Source: an uncultured bacterium (GTDB lineage: Bacteria > Patescibacteriota > Patescibacteriia > 2-12-FULL-60-25). From it: DNA of 59,807 nucleotides. This document shows, one piece after another, positions 1 to 6,947 of the stretch (position 1 is the first letter of the stretch; each line of letters opens with the position of its first letter). The stretch spans positions 1-59,807 of the forward strand of contig CALFEO010000023.1 in NCBI GenBank assembly GCA_937949995.1, written 5' to 3'. A program made the translations under genes and the position numbers. Under the pieces are notes generated by a model. It saw only the letters and a list, made by a program, of their open reading frames with translations. It was not told where the DNA came from and did not search any database.

Positions 1-150
1 ATTATTCATTATGCATTGATGGCATGCGATACAATCATTGTGCATTATTCATTATTCATTATGCATTGATGGCATGCGATACAATCATTGTGCATTATTC
101 ATTATGCATTATGCATTGATGGTATGTGATTCAATCATTCTTAATTCTTA
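1..150. repeat. AT-rich TGCATTATTCATT repeat tract
   Basis: Two copies of a 50-bp unit (starting at 1 and 51) and a diverged third copy from about 111, built from ATTATTCATTATGCATT and GGCATGCGATACAATCATTG. Related sequence recurs in inverted orientation near 50150 and at 59215-59340. No gene is seen in it. Confidence 0.85.
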
Positions 151-165
151 ATTTTCAATTATCGT

Positions 166-1188
166 ATGTTCTTGTTGGTTTGCGGCGGAGCCGGCTTTAT
201 TGGCTCCAACTTTATCAGATACAAGCTCGAGACTGACCCTGATGTCAAAATCGTCAACTTTGATAAGCTGACTTACGCCGGCAATCTCGATAATCTTAAG
301 GATTTGGAAAGCAATCCCAATTATAAATTTGTTCAGGGTGATATCACTGATCTCGATGCGCTTACCAAAGTCATTAAAGAAAATAACATCGATCACGTTA
401 TCAATTTTGCCGCCGAAACTCATGTTGATCGTTCCATTCACGGCGGATGCAAGGATTTTGTGCTGACAAACAGTTTGGGCGTACAGATGATTTTGGATGC
501 GGTAAGGCTTAACGGCATTAAAAAATTCGTCCAAGTATCCACGGACGAAGTCTTTGGAGCTTTAGAGCTTGATTCAGCCGATTTGTTTACCGAGCAAACC
601 CCCATCATGCCCAACATGCCCTACGCGGCCGCCAAAGCCGGAGGCGATTTGATGTGCAATGCCTATTTCGTAACTCACAAAGTTCCCGTCGTTGTCACGC
701 ACTGCTCTAACAATTACGGCCCCTATCAATTTCCGGAAAAACTCATCCCATCATTCATCTTCCGCTTATCAGCCGGTGAAAAAGTACCCATCTATGGCGA
801 CGGCAAAAACGTCCGCGACTGGATTCATGTTCGTGATCACGCATCCGCATTAAGTCTGTTATTGGATAAAGGCGAGCCGGGTCAGATTTACAACATCGGC
901 GCCGATAATGAACGCAATAATTTGGAATTGACTCACATGCTTCTTGATCATTTTAATCTCGGCGAACACATGATCGAATACGTGGAAGATCGCAAAGGCC
1001 ACGACAGACGCTACGGCATCGACGCCACCAAAATCAAATCCTTAGGCTGGCAACCCATCTACACCCGCGAAAAATTCGCTGAAGGCTTAAAACAGACAAT
1101 CGAATGGTACTTATCAAATAATGAATGGGTGCAAAAGCTAAGAGAACGCAAAGCAGAGTGGGATGAGAAGGCGTTGAGGCAGGATTGA
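166..1188 (+). CDS. rmlB: dTDP-glucose 4,6-dehydratase RmlB
   Basis: This is the second enzyme of dTDP-L-rhamnose synthesis; it converts dTDP-glucose to dTDP-4-keto-6-deoxyglucose in the cytoplasm. The 340-aa extended SDR protein begins with a Rossmann NAD-binding loop (CGGAGFIG, residues 6-13). It has the T-D-E catalytic triad region (STDEVFG, about 125-131) and the Y-x3-K motif (Y153, K157), with the conserved SNNYGPYQFPEKLIP stretch near 181-195. Length matches the family. The ATG at 166 directly precedes the glycine-rich loop, leaving almost no extra N-terminus. Its pathway partner rmlA lies at 12082 on the same strand, with a defence island between them. rmlC and rmlD are not in the window. 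Confidence 0.95.
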   Translation: MFLLVCGGAGFIGSNFIRYKLETDPDVKIVNFDKLTYAGNLDNLKDLESNPNYKFVQGDITDLDALTKVIKENNIDHVINFAAETHVDRSIHGGCKDFVLTNSLGVQMILDAVRLNGIKKFVQVSTDEVFGALELDSADLFTEQTPIMPNMPYAAAKAGGDLMCNAYFVTHKVPVVVTHCSNNYGPYQFPEKLIPSFIFRLSAGEKVPIYGDGKNVRDWIHVRDHASALSLLLDKGEPGQIYNIGADNERNNLELTHMLLDHFNLGEHMIEYVEDRKGHDRRYGIDATKIKSLGWQPIYTREKFAEGLKQTIEWYLSNNEWVQKLRERKAEWDEKALRQD

Positions 1189-1738
1189 GGGTATAGCCGG
1201 GCCCGCCTCTTGCGATATAAATTGTGATCAATAAAACCGCCAAAATGGTGGCTGCGTTTAACTATACTGTGGATAAGTATATCCTTGACGACTTATACAA
1301 AAAGTATTACTTTAATAGCACGGTACTTTAAACAACAAGTTGAGACAGTTGACGTGAAGACCTCGATTATAATAGATGTGAAAGCATCTGAAGCTTTTCT
1401 CTTATTTGTTCGGTACCGAAGAGAAAAAGGAGCTCATATCGGCCGATCCCTAGTCACGAATGTGACTCCCATCGTCAATGCTGAAGAGGCGGATGATGTA
1501 CGTGGAAGTGAAGACGATGGATCATAGAGTTAAGTCTGTCATTAGCGCTGACCTAAACGATTACGCTTAATAGATAGGCTACACAAGCATTAATAATTTC
1601 GTGGATTTAGTCCTAGAATATTAAAGGCTAGATATAGATAAATGTGCTGTGCACGATGATAACTTGATAGCCGCGTGGCAATCGAGTTCCATCGGAACGC
1701 CATACATCGGAGTCGAACGCCACGCGGCTGAAAGTAAT
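1189..1738. other. Hairpin-rich non-coding leader upstream of the candidate retron
   Basis: I see no convincing protein gene here, but there are several strong inverted repeats. AGTCAC-GAAT-GTGACT lies at 1452-1467. CCATCGTC (1469-1476) pairs with GACGATGG (1513-1520). A long arm containing TCTCTT pairs with AAGAGA around 1396-1430. An 11-bp perfect stem pairs 1669-1679 with 1719-1729 and encloses a smaller GTTCC-ATC-GGAAC hairpin. Candidate promoter pieces are TTGACG (1285-1290) with TACTTT (1308-1313), and a TATAAT at 1368-1373. A DnaA-box-like TGTGGATAA is at 1269-1277. This may be the 5' part of the transcript that carries the retron-like RNA, or a separate structured RNA. Confidence 0.5.
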
Positions 1739-1950
1739 CATGACCTAATTCAAATAAGGATTTTATCGCCTCAAAAGCTATATGCCTCAAGTAAATATAG
1801 GATTCGTGAGTATTCAGAAAAGTACCAACTTGGGCGTTCCGTTTGCTGGGGCGGCAACCTATGATCGTTCGCATCTTGCGGATCATTCGGATTTTTATCT
1901 GGATTATCCGTATCTTGTTGGACATCATCGCGTAGCCGCCCCTTAGTCAT
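1739..1950 (+). ncRNA. Candidate retron ncRNA (msr-msd-like)
   Basis: The 212-nt segment ends exactly at the start codon of the HTH gene. Its ends are complementary: ATGAC(C)TAA at 1739-1747 pairs with TTAGTCAT at 1943-1950 (8 bp with one bulge), like retron a1/a2 repeats. The 3' part is a long hairpin closed by GGGGCGGC (1848-1855) and GCCGCCCC (1935-1942), with further pairing inside (ATGAT/ATCAT, CGGAT/ATCCG); this is the expected position and shape of an msd. The 5' part has a CTATAT...ATATAG hairpin (1778-1800), as an msr would. Size and order (RNA, then reverse transcriptase operon) match known retrons. The folding was done by eye, and the branching guanosine cannot be assigned. Confidence 0.55.
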
Positions 1951-2274
1951 ATGTATTCGTTTCCTGTATTTCTAAAGAAAATTAGAGAAGAAAGCCGTTT
2001 GACGCAAGAAGAACTTGCAAAGATTTTGTGCGTCTCTACGATTTTAGTTTCAATGGTTGAAACGGGACAAAAAGAAGTCTCAAAGAAGTTTATTAAAAGC
2101 CTTGCCGAAAAAATGGGTGTTAGTGCGACATCGATTACCCCATTTCTCTTTTTTGAAAAAGAAACTTCACTCAAAGATCTATCCAACACAGAAAAGTCAT
2201 TTATTAAACTAGTAGAAAAATTACAAATTCATCTTATTCAAACAAAGGCTAAAAATTTGAGACGATATGTCTGA
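1951..2274 (+). CDS. XRE-family helix-turn-helix protein (retron partner candidate)
   Basis: A 107-aa protein with a Cro/CI-type HTH at residues 6-60: a first helix FLKKIREES, then LTQEELAKIL, VSTILVSMVETGQ and SLAEKMGV. It should bind DNA. The C-terminal 40 residues are lysine-rich and predicted helical, with no recognised domain. The start ATG abuts the 3' end of the candidate retron RNA, and the 3' end overlaps the reverse transcriptase gene by 8 nt, so the two proteins are translationally coupled. Small HTH proteins are known accessory partners in some retron types, so it could be regulator, effector or antitoxin. Which one is not visible here. Confidence 0.85.
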   Translation: MYSFPVFLKKIREESRLTQEELAKILCVSTILVSMVETGQKEVSKKFIKSLAEKMGVSATSITPFLFFEKETSLKDLSNTEKSFIKLVEKLQIHLIQTKAKNLRRYV

Positions 2275-3247
2275 GCGACAAAGATATCCAAAAATTGGCA
2301 TCCGAAGCAAGCACGAATTGGCTAAGCGGATATCTGATATCAATTTGCCTTACGATAAGGCGCTGGCACTTGTTAATATCGTCTTACTTCATTTTGATGA
2401 ATATTGGCATGACAGCAAAAGTTCTCAGCCAAAAAAAGAAAAGTATGTAAGAACAGCCGTTGGCACACCATTAGCTGAGCTTCTACGACGAATCAACAAA
2501 AAAATCCTAGCTCCCCATGACGACAAAGTGCCTGATTTCATCTTTGGGGGTATCTCTGGTAGGAACCATCTTCAGGCCTGTAAAACTTTACTTGGAAAAA
2601 AACGAAAACGTGTTTTGTGTGGACTCGATATCTCTCGCTTTTTTGAGCAGATTAAGGAATCGAGAGTGTCTTACTTTTTTCATAAAAAATGCGGATGTAG
2701 CCTTGAAGCTTCTCGATTATTGGCATCGATCTGCTGTGTCCCGGTAGGACCTAAAAAAAATCCAACAGAAGAAAAAACTTTAGCTCGTGGTTTTGCTACC
2801 TCAACCCGACTTGCGGTTTGGTGCAATCTCGACACCTTTACAAGAGTATCCTGGAAGGCTAAACAGATACTTCATCGTCATGATCCAAAAATAATGATTT
2901 TTGTGGATGATATTGGAATAACGGCAAGCCGTGCTAGTGTTGAAAAAATGATGGAAGTCGAAAAGGCAGTCATAGATATACTTTCTCATTTTGATGTACA
3001 TCAGCCACTTCCTATTAATTTTAAAAAGACAAAAAGGAAATCATTCTCAGATGGAGCTCAGATACTTGGCCTGAGTCTAGGAAGAAAATTAACTGTAGGA
3101 TCAAAGAGTCGTAGTAGAATGGATAAGATACGCTCTGCATTAAAATCCGTAAATTCTCCTAATGAAAAGAGGGCTCTTTTGCGGAAAAAGATGGGTCATG
3201 ATAGATATAAAAGACAAGTGGATTCAAATAGCACTATAAAAAAGTGA
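2267..3247 (+). CDS. Reverse transcriptase, retron-like
   Basis: A 326-aa RT domain protein. Motif A is LDISRFFEQI (D121). Motif B is RGFATST (174-180; QGxPTSP in most retrons). The catalytic YxDD box appears as FVDD (D214, D215), followed by ILGLSLGRKL (266-275), which sits where retron RTs have their VTG segment. Residues 131-157 (RVSYFF..CGCSLEASRLLASICC) match the retron pattern between motifs A and B. There is no maturase, endonuclease or integrase domain. Length (about 320 aa), an upstream structured RNA and an HTH partner favour a retron. A diversity-generating element is less likely because no template/variable repeat pair or Avd-like gene is visible. The gene is AT-rich like the rest of the island. 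Confidence 0.85.
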   Translation: MSERQRYPKIGIRSKHELAKRISDINLPYDKALALVNIVLLHFDEYWHDSKSSQPKKEKYVRTAVGTPLAELLRRINKKILAPHDDKVPDFIFGGISGRNHLQACKTLLGKKRKRVLCGLDISRFFEQIKESRVSYFFHKKCGCSLEASRLLASICCVPVGPKKNPTEEKTLARGFATSTRLAVWCNLDTFTRVSWKAKQILHRHDPKIMIFVDDIGITASRASVEKMMEVEKAVIDILSHFDVHQPLPINFKKTKRKSFSDGAQILGLSLGRKLTVGSKSRSRMDKIRSALKSVNSPNEKRALLRKKMGHDRYKRQVDSNSTIKK

Positions 3248-3403
3248 TTGATATATCACGATCTATTCAAATACCCAACGAACCCCGTTTCTCAATCACG
3301 CCCCCTCCTTTGGCAGTTATTTCATGCATGTGCATTTCTGGCATCCGCTTTGCGGGGTCTCGTTTCGCTTAGATTGTGTATTTACGATGAAGAAGTTATC
3401 ACC

Positions 3404-3431
3404 TGTACAAAATATCCTTTTAAGCTATACT
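3404..3431 (+). promoter_or_regulatory. Promoter of the Panacea-toxin pair
   Basis: TATACT (-10) at 3426-3431, with a weak -35 TGTACA at 3404-3409 (16-bp spacer). The -10 ends 12 nt before the ATG at 3444, implying a leaderless or nearly leaderless mRNA. Confidence 0.5.
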
Positions 3432-3443
3432 AAAAGTAATATT

Positions 3444-3917
3444 ATGCCACAAGAAACCGCTAGCGCCATGAGCGTTGCAAAATGGTTCGTGGATCGTGCA
3501 AACAGTGAGTATATAGATGTAGGTGGTGTTGCAGAGGGCTTAACGAATCTTAAATTGCAAAAACTGCTTTATTTTGCTCAAGCAGTAAGTTTATCAATGA
3601 ATGATAAGCCGATTTTTGATGATAAAATCGAAGCTTGGCAATTTGGCCCCGTTGTCCCTAGTGTTTACCATAAATTAAAGGTGTATGAAAATAAACCAGT
3701 TAAAATTGAAGAGGAGGTTGCTGATTTACCCGATGAAGTAAAAAGGATGTTAGAGGATGTTTGGAATTTATATGGTAAATTCTCTGCACATGAATTAGTA
3801 AATATCACACATAATCATTTGCCATGGAAGAAGGTCTATCAATCCGGAGTTGCAGACATTGAAATTACAAAGGATGAGATTAAAAAGTATTATACAGATT
3901 ACTATCACCTGACGTAG
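3444..3917 (+). CDS. Panacea-domain (DUF4065/SocA-like) antitoxin
   Basis: A 157-aa protein with the Panacea (DUF4065, SocA/GepA) fold: VAKWFVDRA near the N-terminus, LTNLKLQKLLYFAQA (residues 33-47), IEAWQFGPVVPSVYH (63-77) and the C-terminal VNITHNHLPWKKV segment. Panacea proteins neutralise a wide range of unrelated toxins encoded next to them. I chose ATG 3444 because the family usually begins a few residues before the first helix and because a -10 box lies at 3426-3431; the frame is open further upstream, to 3324. The next gene begins 2 nt after the stop, so the two form a toxin-antitoxin operon within a defence island. Confidence 0.85.
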   Translation: MPQETASAMSVAKWFVDRANSEYIDVGGVAEGLTNLKLQKLLYFAQAVSLSMNDKPIFDDKIEAWQFGPVVPSVYHKLKVYENKPVKIEEEVADLPDEVKRMLEDVWNLYGKFSAHELVNITHNHLPWKKVYQSGVADIEITKDEIKKYYTDYYHLT

Positions 3918-3919
3918 CT

Positions 3920-4306
3920 ATGCCACTTCGTGAACACGGAGGGTTGCAGGAGCCACCACATTACCTGGAGAGTAAGGTGCGTTTTAGTTTTTCAAAATGC
4001 AATACGGATAATTTTTGTATTAGAAAATTAGATACCAATGAATTAGAAAGATTCTATACGACGCTGGGTAAATTTGAACAATATACATGGCGCGATATGA
4101 GAAAACTAAAAAGAGAAAAGGGGCTATCAATTGATAAAAGAGATGGGAATATCAGTAAATTACTCGAGCCACAGTTGCCGGGCTGCACAACATTCGGTCA
4201 TTTTAGGGTCAATGGATGTAGTGTTAATATACGTATATTTGTAGGACTGAATGGGGATCTAGCTTATGTGGGTTTGATTGATAGAACGGGCAAGCTGCAA
4301 CACTAG
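3920..4306 (+). CDS. Putative toxin paired with the Panacea antitoxin
   Basis: A 128-aa basic protein starting 2 nt after the Panacea gene. I do not recognise a named family with certainty. It has a central YTWRDMRKLKREKGL segment (residues 53-67) and a C-terminal FGHFRVNGCSVNIRIFVGL stretch ending in a D-R-x-G-K-x-x-H motif. That ending resembles small RelE-like or nuclease-like proteins, in which a predicted beta-hairpin precedes a terminal His. Position, size and basic charge support a toxin role. The target (mRNA, ribosome, tRNA or other) cannot be told from sequence. Confidence 0.6.
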   Translation: MPLREHGGLQEPPHYLESKVRFSFSKCNTDNFCIRKLDTNELERFYTTLGKFEQYTWRDMRKLKREKGLSIDKRDGNISKLLEPQLPGCTTFGHFRVNGCSVNIRIFVGLNGDLAYVGLIDRTGKLQH

Positions 4307-4331
4307 TGTACATATAAACCACACAACTCAT

Positions 4332-4360
4332 TTGTTTTTTCTCTGCAAATAGACCATAAT
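4332..4360 (+). promoter_or_regulatory. Promoter of the type I R-M operon
   Basis: TTGTTT (4332-4337), 17-bp spacer, CATAAT (4355-4360). The -10 box ends 9 nt before the hsdR ATG, so the message would be leaderless. Confidence 0.55.
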
Positions 4361-4369
4361 ATTAGCATT

Positions 4370-6946
4370 ATGCAAAAAGAGGCGCATGCTCGTATTAAGA
4401 TTAATAAATTATTAGAAGAATCAGGTTGGAGGTTCTATGATAATGAGCAAGGCAAGACAAATATTAGCTTGGAAGCCGGTGTAAAATTTGATGAATTGGG
4501 GGATGATTTTGAAAATGCGGAGACACGGGATAAGCGTCGAGGTGCTATTGATTTTTTGTTATTGGATAAAGATGGAAGGGCCTTGGTTGTTATAGAAGCA
4601 AAAAAGGAAGCGGTTGATCCTTTATCTGCCAAAGAACAGGCTCGTGCATACGCTCATGCAAATGGAGCGCGTTTTATTATACTGTCCAATGGCAACATTC
4701 ATTATTTTTGGGATACAAAGCATGGAAACCCCGATACAATCTCACGTTTTCCAACACAAGAATCATTGAGTCAGTATGAGTCATATATACCGAATCCTAA
4801 AGAATTGGCAGAGTCGAAAGTAACGGAGAATTACATTATAGAAACGCAAATGCCTCAGTATGCAAAAGATCCTGCATTTTTAGATGATGAAAAAAGGCCG
4901 GATTTTTTACGTAATAACAATTTAAAACAAATGCGGCCTTATCAGGTAAACGCTATCGAGCATTTACAGAAAGCTGCTTTTGACGGTACGAATCGTTTTT
5001 TATTCGAAATGGCTACAGGTACAGGTAAAACCTTGGTATCCGCCGCGGTAATTAAATTATTCCTAAAAACGGGCAACGCCAGAAGGGTTTTGTTTTTAGT
5101 GGATAGGTTGGAATTGGAGGATCAGGCGGGTAAGGCATTTAGAAATTATCTTGGCAAAGATTATACAACGATTATCTATAAAGAGGCTAAAGATTCATGG
5201 CAAAATGCGCAGGTTGTTGTTTCAACGATTCAAACGTTTTTAGCAGGTGATAGGTATAAAAAAGAATTTTCTCCTACGGATTTTGAACTTGTGATATCAG
5301 ATGAAGCGCATCGTTCTATTGGGGGTAATAGTCGTGCTGTTTTTGAATACTTTGTCGGTTACAAACTTGGTTTAACCGCTACTCCAAAAGATTATCTAAA
5401 AGGTTTTGATGGTGATCATCCTGATACGCAAAGAGAGTTTGAGCGAAGGCAGCTCATGGATACATATAAAACTTTCGGTTGTGAATCAGGCGAGCCCACT
5501 TATAGATATGATTTAGTAGCGGGAGTAAGGGATGGTTTTTTAATAAACCCGGTTGTTGTGGATGCGCGCACCGAAATCACATCCGAACTGTTGTCCGACC
5601 AAGGTTTGGCGATTCATAGGGTTGATGATGATGGTGTGGAAATTGATGAGCTATTTGATGAACGTAGTTTTGAGAAAAAGTTTTTTAATGAAGAGACTAA
5701 CATAGCGATGTGTAAAGCCTTTTTAGAAAACGGTTTATATGATCCTATTGCTAAGGATTATGGGTTGGAACTTTTTGGTAAATCCATTGTATTTTGCGTT
5801 TCGCAAAAACACGCAGCGCGTGTAACTAACATTTTGAATAAGTTAGCTTTGGAAAAATGGCCTAATCAATACGGACAATCAGATTTTGCCATGCAAGTTA
5901 CTTCGCAGGTACAAAACGCACAACAGATGACCATCAATTTTTCAAATAATGTTTTAGGTGGAAAAGTCGCGAAACCCGAGGGTTATGAATCGGGCAAAGT
6001 GCGTGTAACTGTTACGGTAGGCATGATGACGACCGGATATGATTGCCAAGATATTTTAAATTTGGGTTTAATGAGACCGGTATTTAGCCCGGCTGATTTT
6101 GTACAAATTAAAGGCCGCGGTACCCGTAAACACTTGTTTGAATATTTGGATTACGAAGCTAAGGAAACTATTAGGCATGCTAAAGAAAATTTTAAGTTTT
6201 TTGATTTCTTTGCGACATGTGAGTATTTTGAAAATGAATTTAATTATGATGAAAAAATTAAACTTGCCCGTATAGTTAAGGCGGAAATAGACGCAACTGA
6301 TAAAACGAATCCATTTAAAGGAGAAGCGGAATATTTGGATGAACAGGGTAATAAAGTTTTTAAGGGGCCGATTGATTTGGCTACAAGCGATACATTAAAA
6401 ACAATCAGCGAAACCGCTGTTGGTGAAGAAGGGATGAGAATAGATAGAGAAGGATTCAAGCGTGCGATGGAGGTGGATGTGTTGGGGAATGAGGAATTGA
6501 CTACACTGTGGGAGAATGGCGATGTTGAGCAGGCGGAAGAATATGCTAAAAAGAATGTTTTTGATAAGCCAAAATACCACCTCAATCTTGATAAAATTCG
6601 TAAAATTTTTGGAATTGACAGGCGTATTGGAGTTAAGGAATTTTTACAAGTAGCATTTGGTGAAAAAGAAACATTCGAGATGAAGGATGATTTATTGGAA
6701 TCGGAATGGATTAAATTTCAAGAAGTACATGATGTGGATCAGGATCATTTTAACCCTGCGAAAATGTTTTTTAAGGCATATATAGTTGATGAAGATGTTC
6801 GGGAAATAGTAAAAAAGAATCAGCCGGCAGAATTTTATCACTGCGCATCTTTTGATTTTGCAGACTATCAAAAGTTAAATGGTTATAAAGAGATAATACC
6901 AAGATACGTGAAAGATTATGTATCTCTAAATACATTCATGGATTAA
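4370..6946 (+). CDS. hsdR: Type I restriction endonuclease subunit R (HsdR)
   Basis: The motor and nuclease subunit of a type I restriction system; it translocates and cuts unmodified DNA with HsdM/HsdS. The 858-aa protein opens with a PD-(D/E)xK nuclease domain (D61, E76-A-K78). SF2 helicase motifs follow: Walker A ATGTGKT (215-221), DEAH box (311-314), GLTATP (about 334), and a motif VI region KGRGTRK near 582. The C-terminal 200 residues are the helical subunit-contact domain. Length is toward the short end of the family. The next gene starts 1 nt after the stop (TAATATG). No frameshift is visible, so the enzyme should be intact. Confidence 0.95.
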   Translation: MQKEAHARIKINKLLEESGWRFYDNEQGKTNISLEAGVKFDELGDDFENAETRDKRRGAIDFLLLDKDGRALVVIEAKKEAVDPLSAKEQARAYAHANGARFIILSNGNIHYFWDTKHGNPDTISRFPTQESLSQYESYIPNPKELAESKVTENYIIETQMPQYAKDPAFLDDEKRPDFLRNNNLKQMRPYQVNAIEHLQKAAFDGTNRFLFEMATGTGKTLVSAAVIKLFLKTGNARRVLFLVDRLELEDQAGKAFRNYLGKDYTTIIYKEAKDSWQNAQVVVSTIQTFLAGDRYKKEFSPTDFELVISDEAHRSIGGNSRAVFEYFVGYKLGLTATPKDYLKGFDGDHPDTQREFERRQLMDTYKTFGCESGEPTYRYDLVAGVRDGFLINPVVVDARTEITSELLSDQGLAIHRVDDDGVEIDELFDERSFEKKFFNEETNIAMCKAFLENGLYDPIAKDYGLELFGKSIVFCVSQKHAARVTNILNKLALEKWPNQYGQSDFAMQVTSQVQNAQQMTINFSNNVLGGKVAKPEGYESGKVRVTVTVGMMTTGYDCQDILNLGLMRPVFSPADFVQIKGRGTRKHLFEYLDYEAKETIRHAKENFKFFDFFATCEYFENEFNYDEKIKLARIVKAEIDATDKTNPFKGEAEYLDEQGNKVFKGPIDLATSDTLKTISETAVGEEGMRIDREGFKRAMEVDVLGNEELTTLWENGDVEQAEEYAKKNVFDKPKYHLNLDKIRKIFGIDRRIGVKEFLQVAFGEKETFEMKDDLLESEWIKFQEVHDVDQDHFNPAKMFFKAYIVDEDVREIVKKNQPAEFYHCASFDFADYQKLNGYKEIIPRYVKDYVSLNTFMD

Positions 6947-6947
6947 T

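Noticed and set aside
166..1188. UGA recoding (Gracilibacteria/SR1 code)
   Set aside because: UGA terminates rmlB and the RT gene at family-typical lengths, and no family-conserved Gly positions are encoded by UGA.
1285..1527. 80-aa open frame upstream of the retron-like RNA
   Set aside because: It starts with a TTG that is part of a -35-like TTGACG, covers several strong hairpins and shows no protein-like conservation pattern.
1649..1864. 71-aa open frame across 1669-1850
   Set aside because: It runs through the 11-bp perfect stem and the msr/msd-like hairpin; the structure explains the sequence better.
2267..3247. Reading the RT as a diversity-generating retroelement
   Set aside because: No near-identical template/variable repeat pair, no Avd-like four-helix gene and no lectin-type target gene were seen nearby.
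3248..3433. 61-aa open frame between the RT and Panacea genes
   Set aside because: No ribosome site or domain; it overlaps the promoter of the Panacea gene.
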